From: a virus
Virus record (IMG/VR): IMGVR_UViG_3300026473_000017
Span: 1 to 52,509 of that record
DNA: 52,509 nucleotides
Direction: 5' to 3' (one strand)
Shown here: in pieces, positions 43,901-51,034 of the stretch
Layout of the letters: each line of letters opens with the position of its first letter
Position numbering within the stretch: the first letter of the stretch is position 1
The notes under the pieces: model-generated
Told to the model about the DNA's origin: nothing
The model's input: only the letters and a program-made list of their open reading frames with translations
The model's database searches: none
Position numbers and translations under genes: made by a program

Positions 43901-46110
43901 CTTTCTTTAAATTTTTCGTTAACACCGGCCTGATCCACACCAAGCTGTTGTATAACTTTGCCATATGTTTCTGCATCTAAGCCTTTTAGTGCATTTGTAA
44001 ATGTTTCTGTATTAACTAGTGCAGTATCGCCCAGCTTTAGTGTTTTAAAGAACTTTTGACTAAGCTCGTCTCGCATTGGGCCTTCAGGTACACTTTTTAT
44101 AGCTGCTACTAAACTTTTACCAATGCTTTTTGAGGTTGATTCTTGCAAACTGTCAACAAATGGCGTTACATCTTTTATACGATCCCAAATAAAATCCCAA
44201 TATCCTGCAGCTTCTTGTGCTTCTATGAATCCTTTAGTAACATTTTTTAGTGATTGTGTTAACTCGTCTAGACTATTACTAAAAGCTATTATAGCATCGC
44301 CACTAATACTGTCTTTATACTTATCAGCAGTATCTTTGGCTGTTTGGGTGGTATCATTGAGTATATCCAAGCTTTTATTTAGTGCTTGTGTTTGCTCGTT
44401 GTTTTTACTAAATATACTATCAAGCACCTGAAATACTGCAACTGCTGCACCAATTACAAAAAAGAATCTGCTAAATGCACTGGCAGCTATTTCTATACCA
44501 CGAGTTACGGCGGCTAATGTACCTAGCGTAACTGTTTTAAACTTACCCATTTTGCTAAGATCTTTACTAGCTGCGGTTTCTTTGTATAGTTCCTGCACAG
44601 CTCCGCGTACGCCCATTGTATCAACATTTTCTGCTACACGACTACGTATTTCTAGCTCAGCATAACGTTGACGTGCAGCTCGGGTCAGCTGTTCACGTTG
44701 CCAAATAGCACTACCAAACTTAGCTTGCTTATCCATTTGATCGTTGGTTTTATCATAGGCAGCATTAAGTTGATTTCTAATATTTTTAATTTCACTATCA
44801 ATTCGCAATACTTCTTTAGCAGCTGCAACTTGATCTTGTCTGTGCTTTACTGTACTAGTTTCATATTTATCAATATCTTTTGCTAGTTTTAATCGGTCTT
44901 TATCGCTTAATTCTTTAGCAGTAGTTACTTGTTTAAAGCTACTACTTTCTAGTGTACGCTTATCTGTTACAGATTTGGTAAGGCTTTGCTGTGCGGCTTT
45001 TAGCTGTTTTTCTAACTCAGGTATTCCAGCAGCTGCAGCTGTTTTACTATAGAATACCCCTTGAAACGCTTCATTAACATCGCCCATGCGATCTTTAGCA
45101 GCTTTTGCAGCGTCCTTTAATCCAGCTTGCCAGCTAGTTAATGCTGGTATAGCTTGCTTGGTAATCTTTATAGCGGCTAGTGCAATAGCTGCACCTATAA
45201 GCCCAGTATTGTCTGCTAATAATTTAGCTATAGGAGTAATAATACTATTAACTGTGCTTAGTATACTTTGTGCAACATCTTTTAATTGTGCTAGTAGTTT
45301 ATCATATGGATTACCGGCTTGCGCTATTTCGCCAAATTTTTGACGTCCTTCTTCTAGTACAGCATTTGCAAAAGCTTGACGACGCTCAAAATCTGTTAGC
45401 TGGGCTTCAGTTTTACCTACTTTGCGAGCATACTCTTCTGCAGCTTTACCTGTTTTTGTAAACAATCCAAGTTCGTCTAATAATTCAGGTTCTAGCTTAG
45501 TAATACCGCGAGTAAGTCTGCTAACAGCATCGCTCATATCTAAGCCCAATGCCTGACTAGCACCTTTAGCTACTTTGCCTAATTCAATAAACTGTGAGCT
45601 AGATAATCCGCTGCTTACTGCTTTAGCAGTTGCTTGCATAGATTCGCGAAAACTAATAGCCCCGTCTGTTACGTCACTAAACTGTTTGGCTAAGCTGCCC
45701 ATGGAAGTGCCGCTAGCAGCACTTAGTTGTTGCAAGCCCTTAACCATAATATCTGTTTGCATTGCTTCACGCAGTGCACTAAATGCAGCGGTAACAGCAA
45801 ATATATTAGCAGCATAGGTAGCATATAATCTTACTAACCCACCAAGGCCACGAGCTTGGTCTGCAAAATCACGTGCGCTAGCACCGCCTACTCCAGCAGC
45901 ACCACGTGCACGATTATACTCCTCAACCTCCCCACCTGCCACGCCACCATAACTTGCGCGCATAGCTCTACTGCCAGATTTAGTTCCGGTCATCAATCTT
46001 TGAGCTTTTTCTAGCTCGTTATTAAGCTGTTTGGCATCGTTAGTACGTTGTTTTATAGTACTAGACTGATCTTGAACGCTTAAGTCAATATTTATTTTAT
46101 TACCTGCCAT
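40930..46110 (-). CDS. Tape measure protein
   Basis: 1726 aa, by far the longest protein of the tail core. N-terminal coiled coil (QRTNDAKQLNNELEKAQRLM); a conserved block GLQQLSAASGTSMGSLAKQF with SLSSSQFIELGKVAKGASQALGLDM; hydrophobic segments at about 290-320 (STVNSIITPIAKLLA ... GAAIALAAIKI) and 545-575 (FFFVIGAAVAVFQVLDSIF); then long charged helical repeats to about 1440. The end carries SGEWGIAGEAGPEIVTG, a motif found near the C-terminus of many tape measures. It sets tail length and contributes to DNA ejection. By the usual 1.5 angstrom per residue the tail would be about 250 nm. Driven by its own promoter at 46.16 kb with GGAG ribosome site. Confidence 0.93.
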   Translation of the reverse strand: MAGNKINIDLSVQDQSSTIKQRTNDAKQLNNELEKAQRLMTGTKSGSRAMRASYGGVAGGEVEEYNRARGAAGVGGASARDFADQARGLGGLVRLYATYAANIFAVTAAFSALREAMQTDIMVKGLQQLSAASGTSMGSLAKQFSDVTDGAISFRESMQATAKAVSSGLSSSQFIELGKVAKGASQALGLDMSDAVSRLTRGITKLEPELLDELGLFTKTGKAAEEYARKVGKTEAQLTDFERRQAFANAVLEEGRQKFGEIAQAGNPYDKLLAQLKDVAQSILSTVNSIITPIAKLLADNTGLIGAAIALAAIKITKQAIPALTSWQAGLKDAAKAAKDRMGDVNEAFQGVFYSKTAAAAGIPELEKQLKAAQQSLTKSVTDKRTLESSSFKQVTTAKELSDKDRLKLAKDIDKYETSTVKHRQDQVAAAKEVLRIDSEIKNIRNQLNAAYDKTNDQMDKQAKFGSAIWQREQLTRAARQRYAELEIRSRVAENVDTMGVRGAVQELYKETAASKDLSKMGKFKTVTLGTLAAVTRGIEIAASAFSRFFFVIGAAVAVFQVLDSIFSKNNEQTQALNKSLDILNDTTQTAKDTADKYKDSISGDAIIAFSNSLDELTQSLKNVTKGFIEAQEAAGYWDFIWDRIKDVTPFVDSLQESTSKSIGKSLVAAIKSVPEGPMRDELSQKFFKTLKLGDTALVNTETFTNALKGLDAETYGKVIQQLGVDQAGVNEKFKESTIYLRDLESSTEAATKAQQAFNNSLKDTSPVAQFFRTSISLADTLSKALKQVDFNAQLGALDKLSKVDLTIFDPSVALEIAKQVNAYKDAAPRYKELTSIAADAEKEVARLNQMIIDSQIIDPFTGLVYVDPKLQKSVSEVEDTLNKAKKAAEDLKEKTKQIANETQLLIEKSVGATIARSLDAFSTKLRQAVVEQQKYILSKFPVSTEAGIQLSNKLAKEQIDLDFKLINSQEMLSASQDLLRIQIQRLADIEELKNLPKTAENIPRAVKLAGRIGEAGRAEELFSGGTLAELRSAAIYNPALYALVERRQKLALAQQQKGIKSSIEDFNTALADIALAADDKIKVLNTFIKGLENSINSVVTDTEYGIGTKSVMLLQLAEIQRKKLVEEGQKQVDIAIRTGRELVSTAKGDTNKTLAQEAANELERRARLESQINLELFDQSENIRQVNQNNQDYLSILDIKYQKLDKELALQRELRNLETLRLDNRLKLEEELLGQADRFKILTDDQIRNQRKRIQEQRIERELANNLFQLQESRAQAARDAVKSGGIGDDSGAATPQQIRASEAYALELDRLSALEKQYKLTAEGQRQLLEAQNQFTLREEAYADAFVRSFDRMTDAVVEFTKTGKLNFKNLINSFLEDLLRFEVKTAMQQTLSSLGGGMGLAKTVLGRVGLASGKQTPETMLQPKGTEGDPLYVSIVGPSISSYTGLGRQPGKPAPIVSRDSPDFYTGRQFEADLPTPNTSELLAANRIPFIVSGAEGPFIYTDVRPEQKTFEEKKFEVLGSKVTRESLVFGERWAEAVTPSIERVSENLKRSFTVNPQALADSMIEGFEGGFQGLASIVQRTALQAGGSLLGGLFKSLLGGGGGYGSAYDALLNPGLFGGVFAKGGSLSSGEWGIAGEAGPEIVTGPATVYPMQNTSQGKVEVVVNNYSNASAETRETTDSRGNRRIEVIVGEMVAGEMSRSNSAVQQSLTNNFGARPMVARR

Positions 46111-46151
46111 ATTTACTCCAGGCTTAGTAAGATTTGCACAGATTTACACCA

Positions 46152-46180
46152 ATTATAGCACAAGGGTAAATAAATGTCAA
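46152..46180 (-). promoter_or_regulatory. Consensus sigma70 promoter, extended -10 (tape measure)
   Basis: Minus strand TTGACA (46180-46175), 17-base spacer, TATAAT (46157-46152), TGC before the -10. The CCCTTGTGCTATAAT part is identical to that of the 31.55-kb promoter, while the first half of the spacer is different. It lies between the terminator at 46201-46232 and the tape-measure ATG at 46110, so it starts a new transcript near 46145. Confidence 0.9.
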
Positions 46181-46200
46181 TAGCAAAAATTTCTAGTAAT

Positions 46201-46232
46201 AAAAAAGCCTACTAACTACTGCTAGCAGGCTT
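46201..46232 (-). terminator. Intrinsic terminator after tail-chaperone genes
   Basis: Minus strand hairpin AAGCCTGCTA / TAGTAGGCTT (46232-46223 with 46214-46205, one wobble pair) and an 8-base loop is followed by a T run (complement of 46206-46201). It overlaps the stop codon of the tail-chaperone extension. It ends the head/tail-tube transcript just before the tape-measure promoter. Confidence 0.82.
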
Positions 46233-46547
46233 CTTTTGTTCTCTATATTTAGCTATTTGTTGGCTTCGTATGCTATCAATCGTTTTAATAAGCATAACTA
46301 TTAATTTGTGATCACTAGGCTCTATTTCTGTATACTGCAATATTTCTGTTAGTCCAATATAGCTTTTGCCTAGGTACGATCCACTAAAACCTTCCCACTC
46401 ATCACGCAGCATACGATAAACTAACATTGCTTGCTGCACTTCTAGTGGCATATCATCTAGTTCAACTGGAATTTCGCTTTCAACAGGCTCTGAACCCATC
46501 ATAGAGCACATCTCAAGATACATTTCTTTTGTAACGCCACCAACCAT
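46212..46547 (-). CDS. Tail assembly chaperone, frameshift-extension part (lambda T-like)
   Basis: As drawn, from an ATG at 46547, it is 111 aa (KEMYLEMCSMMG ... LVYRMLRDEWEGFSGSYLGK ... EILQYTEIEP). The frame is open further upstream without a stop through the end of the gene at 46583-46999 to the G GGA AAC site at 46613-46607. So the natural product is very probably a -1 frameshift fusion of about 262 aa (131 from the first frame plus 131 from this one). In lambda the analogous gpGT binds the tape measure. The ATG at 46547 has no good ribosome site (AAAATTTA before it), supporting expression by frameshift only. Confidence 0.85.
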   Translation of the reverse strand: MVGGVTKEMYLEMCSMMGSEPVESEIPVELDDMPLEVQQAMLVYRMLRDEWEGFSGSYLGKSYIGLTEILQYTEIEPSDHKLIVMLIKTIDSIRSQQIAKYREQKKPASSS

Positions 46548-46582
46548 TAAATTTTCAAAATAATTGGCTAGCTGAGATTCGA

Positions 46583-46999
46583 CTACTTGGAGCTGTTCTT
46601 GGAAAAGTTTCCCAGGTCTGTAACCTGCTCACTAATAAAGCTATCAAAATTACCACTATTTTTCATTAAATATAGTGCGTTTTCACTAGTAAAGTTTAGC
46701 TCATCTTCTTGGTCAAGATGTGCAACTTCTACAGGTGCTAATTGTTCTAAGTATTTAATTTTTAAACCACGCCAGCCTTTTACAGCATTTTCTACATATA
46801 GTTGTAGGAAAAGATCGTCATTTAATTCTTCTTGAGGTTGACGATTTTTAAACGTAGTTTTTGTAGCTTTTTTGCGAATATTAATAAGTGTTTCACGACT
46901 TAAAAAAGCCACATCAATAATAAAACCTGGCATACCAGGATATTCTACCTCAACACTTTTAGAGGGTACTAATAAAGATTTTAAACTAAGATCTGCCAT
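46583..46999 (-). CDS. Tail assembly chaperone (lambda G-like)
   Basis: 138 aa. SLKSLLVPSKSVEVEYPGMP and FIIDVAFLSRETLINIRKKA are typical of the first tail chaperone in siphoviruses (TAC): a small mixed beta/helix domain followed by an acidic helical region (QPQEELNDDLFLQLYVENAV). Located between major tail protein and tape measure, as in lambda. Near its 3' end a slippery heptamer lets some ribosomes move to the -1 frame. The unshifted product ends SKNSSK. Confidence 0.85.
   Translation of the reverse strand: MADLSLKSLLVPSKSVEVEYPGMPGFIIDVAFLSRETLINIRKKATKTTFKNRQPQEELNDDLFLQLYVENAVKGWRGLKIKYLEQLAPVEVAHLDQEDELNFTSENALYLMKNSGNFDSFISEQVTDLGNFSKNSSK
46607..46613 (-). promoter_or_regulatory. -1 ribosomal frameshift slippery heptamer
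   Basis: Minus strand GGGAAAC in frame as CT-G GGA AAC, i.e. X XXY YYZ with tRNAs re-pairing on GGG AAA. Lambda uses G GGA AAG at the same junction of G and T. The zero frame stops at 46583, 21 bases after the heptamer; the -1 frame is open to 46212. I see no strong downstream pseudoknot by eye. Confidence 0.88.
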
Positions 47000-47016
47000 T
47001 TGTTTTTAAGGTTAGT

Positions 47017-47039
47017 GAGACCGGCATTATACCGGTCTC
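47017..47039 (-). other. Stem-loop after major tail protein gene
   Basis: Perfect 8-bp GC-rich stem GAGACCGG/CCGGTCTC with a 7-base loop. It lies in the 52-base spacer between the major tail protein stop and the tail-chaperone start. On the minus strand no T run follows, so it is not a classical terminator. It may stabilise or mark the 3' end of the abundant upstream message. Confidence 0.75.
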
Positions 47040-47051
47040 GGTTGATAAAAC

Positions 47052-48299
47052 TTATGCGTAATATTTGACGTTAATTTCGTTAGCTTCTTCAAGATCAAAG
47101 TTGCGAACGCCACCAATTGTATCAGTACCTTGAGCCGTAAAGTTAATAGTTGTACTAATAACTTGCTCAGTAGCAACTGTTGGAATAGTAAGCACTACAC
47201 CAGGCATTTCGATTTCTACACGATCATTAGCGGTAGAACCACCAATTACAAGTTTCATGTAAAATCTAGGATCTACTGTGGTACTGCTACCTGCTAGCAA
47301 ATCTTGTAGCAATTGTATAGTTTGTTTACGTCCAGTGCTTGGGTCGCTAGTATTATTGGCACCAGTAGCACTACCACTACGTAGATATGCTGTAACACTA
47401 CCACTAATTGCACGTGTACCAGCAAAATATGTAACTGGATTGTTAACAATACCCAGGTTAGCAGGTGTTAAGTAACTAACGTTGTTGCTAATTGTTAGGT
47501 TACCACCAGTAATGGGTAGGTTGTAATAGGTAGTTGTAGCAGGGGGTGTTCCTGGACTGCCCAGGCCTGCCTGTAGTGTAAAGGTGCTAAGCTTGTTGGC
47601 AATAAACGCAGCTGTAGTAATCTTTTGTGTAAATGTACTAGCATTAAATATGCCACTACCAGTAAATGTGCCACTACCAATTGCTGTTGGGCCGGTAACT
47701 GGTCTAATTGCTTTAGCTTGTCCTGCCCAAGCAATGCTGGCAATAGCGTCAATACCGAAATCAATAGTTGCTGTGTTTAACACACAATCATCAATTAAAA
47801 AGCATGCTGTGTCCATAATAACAATTAAACCAAAGCGTTGTAGCTGGTGCTTGTTACTATTTGTAGCTACTACAGTGGCAGGAGTTTCTGGAGTAACTGT
47901 ACTATCACCGTTTGTCCAAGCTGGATTAGTTCCACCAATTGGATCAACAGCAAACATTGCGTTCCACAATACACTTTCTTCAGCTGTAAGAATAGTGTTG
48001 TCGTCATATGGACGAATGTAAGTAGTCATGTTAAAATCAACAGGATCTAGCTGTGTGTTGAAAGTACGCTGTCCACGTACAGGTACAGCACCTGTTTCAT
48101 TTAGTGTAACTGTTTCCGACGTAGTATTTTGACTAAACCCAAAACCGTCTAATACTTGAATTTCACGGGTATTAGTATTACTAATTACAGCATTACCGCC
48201 AACTGCTAGAGCTCCACCAATAACTCCTAGAGCAGAACCTGTATCACCTACTGCAGTAGTAAAAAACACTCTACTATTACGAAGTAAATTAAAACTCAT
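47052..48299 (-). CDS. Major tail protein (tail tube)
   Basis: 415 aa. SFNLLRNSRVFFTTAVGDTG opens a beta-rich tail tube protein. IQVLDGFGFSQNTTSETVTLNE and QLDPVDFNMTTYIRPYDDNT are the tube-forming strands found in large siphovirus MTPs. The Gly/Thr-rich middle (IGSGTFTGSGIFNASTFTQK) is likely a surface loop or domain. The 3' part repeats the theme (VIEMPGVVLTIPTVATEQVIS). Its place before the TAC pair and after the terminator gene confirms it. It is flanked by 78- and 52-base spacers with stem-loops, unlike the tight junctions elsewhere. Confidence 0.85.
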   Translation of the reverse strand: MSFNLLRNSRVFFTTAVGDTGSALGVIGGALAVGGNAVISNTNTREIQVLDGFGFSQNTTSETVTLNETGAVPVRGQRTFNTQLDPVDFNMTTYIRPYDDNTILTAEESVLWNAMFAVDPIGGTNPAWTNGDSTVTPETPATVVATNSNKHQLQRFGLIVIMDTACFLIDDCVLNTATIDFGIDAIASIAWAGQAKAIRPVTGPTAIGSGTFTGSGIFNASTFTQKITTAAFIANKLSTFTLQAGLGSPGTPPATTTYYNLPITGGNLTISNNVSYLTPANLGIVNNPVTYFAGTRAISGSVTAYLRSGSATGANNTSDPSTGRKQTIQLLQDLLAGSSTTVDPRFYMKLVIGGSTANDRVEIEMPGVVLTIPTVATEQVISTTINFTAQGTDTIGGVRNFDLEEANEINVKYYA

Positions 48300-48319
48300 G
48301 TTTTTATCCCTTTTTATGG

Positions 48320-48371
48320 GTATTCAGCTAGCCTTGACTAGACGTTTATCTGTACCAGGCTTTATGAATAC
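48320..48371 (-). other. Stem-loop in leader of major tail protein gene
   Basis: GTATTCA (48320-48326) pairs with TGAATAC (48365-48371), and AGCCT (48330-48334) with AGGCT (48357-48361), across a small internal loop. The structure fills most of the 78-base spacer before the major tail protein start and ends just before its AAAGGGA ribosome site. No T run. It could be a processing site or translational enhancer. Confidence 0.6.
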
Positions 48372-48377
48372 GGTTGC

Positions 48378-48818
48378 TTACATAATCTGGTATCTGACCT
48401 GTAAGTTAATCTCGCCAACTGCATAGGGAGCTAATAGGCCCTCGTCCGTAGTTATTGAGTCTATTAATATTTCTGTTGTTGTATAAGCATTTGTTGAATC
48501 ATATACTAATTGACGATTTGCATCTATGCAAGTTTCTAGATCAGCTAATAGTTGCTCTAGTTGTTCTTGAGAACTATCCTCACTTTTACAGTAAACTTTT
48601 ACACATACTCCAAGCATGCCCCAGGCAAAATCTGCAGGATGATATTCACGCAATTCAGTTCCTGGTGTTAAATATACTCCAGGAAAGTCATTAATCTCAT
48701 CCCAGAATTTTAGTTTGGCAAAGCTTTGATTTTTTAAGTCTGTTATATAAGGAGCTGTACCGTCTATAATCTTAAATTTTTCAGCTAGGGCGCTTACTAT
48801 TTGTGTTCGTTTTGTCAT
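48378..48818 (-). CDS. Tail terminator / tail completion protein
   Basis: 146 aa. TQIVSALAEKFKIIDGTAPY begins the helix typical of tail terminators, with the beta-sheet part FPGVYLTPGTELREYHPADF following. The later SQEQLEQLLADLETCIDANR helix and the GEINLQVRYQI end strand are the pattern of lambda U/HK97 gp10-type neck proteins. Located between a 526-aa protein and the tail tube gene, so it is probably the ring that stops tail-tube growth. Confidence 0.76.
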   Translation of the reverse strand: MTKRTQIVSALAEKFKIIDGTAPYITDLKNQSFAKLKFWDEINDFPGVYLTPGTELREYHPADFAWGMLGVCVKVYCKSEDSSQEQLEQLLADLETCIDANRQLVYDSTNAYTTTEILIDSITTDEGLLAPYAVGEINLQVRYQIM

Positions 48819-50395
48819 ACTAATACGGCCCTTAACTTAGTTATTTTAGCTTGTGTGGCTAGTTGGCGTATACTTTTGCTTATTAGCAGTTTAGGGTCTC
48901 TGCTTCTAGGATACTGCTGCTTGCCGCCACCGCTAAAAGTTGCATATGGATTACGCATATAATTATAGTATGCGGTTATCATTCCCTCACGACTTTGAGT
49001 TAGTCTTTCTACTACTACACTTTCAGCAAATCTACCGCTACGTAAGTTTAGTACATCACGTCTACTGCCGTTACCCATGTTTTGTTTTACAGTTTTGATA
49101 AGGTGGGCTGATAATAACTCTTGTAAAGTTTTTAAAGAAGTTTCTTTAGCCGCAATTTTAGAGGCTACAACTCTAGTATTAGCAGACATTTTTGTCTTTT
49201 TTATAGCTTGCTTTAGCTTATCTGCTGCTTGCTTAAACTCTTTAACAGGTTGACTAATATCTAACACTTCTTTATGTTTTTGTTTAATAGGTCTTGGTTT
49301 TATTTTAACAGACTGTGTTTTAGTAGATTTGCCTGTTTTTATTACTTCACCTATTTGCTTAGCTATACCATCTTTAATAGTTATTGAGCCAGGCGTATTA
49401 ATTAACTGCTCGCTTAAAAATTTTGCATTTTTAACAATTGGATCGTACAAACCTTGCTCACTTAGCGGAGATTTTAGTTCTTCTGCTTTAGCTAAAATTT
49501 CTTGAACTACAGGTTTTAAGGTTGCTATTAAGTTGCTGATTGCCGCTTCAGCGGCCGATTCCTCTCTAGCACTAGCTGCTTTAATTAAATTATTTAATTG
49601 ACGCCCTGCTTGTTGTAATAAATCTCCAGCTTTTTTATTATCTTCTTGAAACTGTAACTCCGTAATTAAACTAGGATTATCACCAAGAACATTTTTTACT
49701 GCATCTATAAATACTTGGGATTCTGTAATTAAATTACTGGTTAAAAAATCCGCATCTAAAATAGCTTTTAGTACACTTTCTAGTGCATTTATAGCTGTTT
49801 GATCTTCGAGACCTGGCATAGAAATAGTAAAATCTCTATATGTAGCACTAACTTCTTGACTAAACTTGGCTTGTATACCAAGCGCAACTTTAGCTTTTAA
49901 AAAGAATATTCCAGCTAAGTGACCACTCTCAACATTATCTTTGAGTAATTGTAATGTTGCAGCAGGTAGTCCAGGTATTTTATCACTTATAAACTGTATA
50001 AAATAATCTCGTAATTTCTTTTCAGGTACTTTTTCTATTCTAAAATCTCCAGCACCATATTCTTTAACTGTTTCTGTTTGTTCTATATAACCTACAAATG
50101 TAGTAAAAAAATTATCGTTATTTAGTAGACTAGCAACTATTTCTTTAGTTTTTTCATCTTCTAGTTTATCTACTAATTTTCTATTTAGTGCTGTAATGCC
50201 TTCTAGCGTTAAACTAGAAGTATGGTAATCTTTACTTTGGAATCGCTTTCTAATATCCTTAGTATCTATTACTGCCTTAAACAATTCTTTTCTAGTTAAT
50301 TTCTTAAAACTAGCTAGGTCTACTTTATTATTCTTATCACCATAAATGTCAATTATACGCGCTCGCAGTATTGGTGAAAACTGAGCTATACTCAT
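48815..50395 (-). CDS. Large virion neck protein, HK97 gp10-like C-terminal domain
   Basis: 526 aa. Residues 1-400 are largely helical and charged (RARIIDIYGDKNNKVDLASF, KTKEIVASLLNNDNFFTTF, KSTKTQSVKIKPRPIKQKH) with no family I recognise. The last 100 residues (VLNLRSGRFAESVVVERLTQ, REGMITAYYNYMRNPYATFS, DPKLLISKSIRQLATQA) look like the sGR...S...v.......Y..Y.....P....I.KS motif of HK97 gp10-type proteins. In HK97-like phages the place between connector and tail terminator is held by a short gp10-like protein, so this one has an unusually long helical extension. It may also contribute the head-closure function, which has no separate gene here. Confidence 0.62.
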   Translation of the reverse strand: MSIAQFSPILRARIIDIYGDKNNKVDLASFKKLTRKELFKAVIDTKDIRKRFQSKDYHTSSLTLEGITALNRKLVDKLEDEKTKEIVASLLNNDNFFTTFVGYIEQTETVKEYGAGDFRIEKVPEKKLRDYFIQFISDKIPGLPAATLQLLKDNVESGHLAGIFFLKAKVALGIQAKFSQEVSATYRDFTISMPGLEDQTAINALESVLKAILDADFLTSNLITESQVFIDAVKNVLGDNPSLITELQFQEDNKKAGDLLQQAGRQLNNLIKAASAREESAAEAAISNLIATLKPVVQEILAKAEELKSPLSEQGLYDPIVKNAKFLSEQLINTPGSITIKDGIAKQIGEVIKTGKSTKTQSVKIKPRPIKQKHKEVLDISQPVKEFKQAADKLKQAIKKTKMSANTRVVASKIAAKETSLKTLQELLSAHLIKTVKQNMGNGSRRDVLNLRSGRFAESVVVERLTQSREGMITAYYNYMRNPYATFSGGGKQQYPRSRDPKLLISKSIRQLATQAKITKLRAVLV

Positions 50396-50958
50396 TACGC
50401 ATAATCCGCAATATACTGATCCAATACCCGCTTAATATGTGCTGGAAAATTTGTACTAGCAACATACTGTATTTGCGTTACGTTTGGAGTTACGTCACGA
50501 TTTACATGCACAGCGCTGTTATTTTTTGTATAATATTCTAGCAGATCAAATGCAGCTAATTGTAAATCTTCTGGTACAGTATCATAACCACCATAATATA
50601 CAATTTGATAACCACGTAAATACTCGCGAAAACCATATGAATTTAATGAAACTAATATATCACCGTCTAGTACATAATCGGTAAACTCTGTTAGGGCAGT
50701 ATAAGTCTGACCATAGTCTGTGCTTATGCTAAAACTATCTATAGTTACTACAGGGGTTTCTTGTAATAGGATTTTATTGAATCCACCATTATAAACCTCT
50801 GTTTTTAAATCGTTATAATAATCAACAAAAGTTCTGCGACAATAGGTTTTAATAAGCTGGCTAATTTTTGGAATTAGCAGGTCAATTTCAGCGTCCCTAT
50901 TATTAGTAGTAATACCAAGATATTTTTTATAATCTGTTCTAGTAATTAGGTCAGCCAT
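50395..50958 (-). CDS. Head-tail connector protein (HK97 gp6-like)
   Basis: 187 aa, AGGAGG ribosome site. LITRTDYKKYLGITTNNRDA then EIDLLIPKISQLIKTYCRRT is the helical start of gp6/connector proteins. A beta insertion follows (FNKILLQETPVVTIDSFSIS, YVLDGDILVSLNSYGFREYL), then PEDLQLAAFDLLEYYTKNNS and a C-terminal helix. The family forms the ring below the portal. Position right after the capsid gene agrees. Confidence in the family is good. Confidence 0.82.
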   Translation of the reverse strand: MADLITRTDYKKYLGITTNNRDAEIDLLIPKISQLIKTYCRRTFVDYYNDLKTEVYNGGFNKILLQETPVVTIDSFSISTDYGQTYTALTEFTDYVLDGDILVSLNSYGFREYLRGYQIVYYGGYDTVPEDLQLAAFDLLEYYTKNNSAVHVNRDVTPNVTQIQYVASTNFPAHIKRVLDQYIADYA

Positions 50959-50970
50959 AAATCCTCCTGT

Positions 50971-51028
50971 GTCTCTAAAACCTGCTAGATCAGGCTTTAG
51001 AGACAGGGCTCGTATGAACCCTGCCTAA
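50971..51028 (-). other. Two tandem stem-loops after the capsid gene
   Basis: In the 76-base spacer after the capsid stop, the minus strand first forms AGGCAGGG/CCCTGTCT (51028-51003, with one wobble). It then forms a 14-bp stem GTCTCTAAAGCCTG/CAGGTTTTAGAGAC (51004-50991 with 50984-50971, one wobble, 6-base loop CTAG-containing). The second stops just before the AGGAGG of the connector gene. A T tetrad lies within the stem, none follows it. Confidence 0.72.
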
Positions 51029-51034
51029 GTTTAA

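Noticed and set aside
47017-47039. TATAAT in the loop of the hairpin after the major tail protein gene
   Set aside because: No acceptable -35 about 17 bases upstream on the minus strand; the match is by chance in the hairpin.
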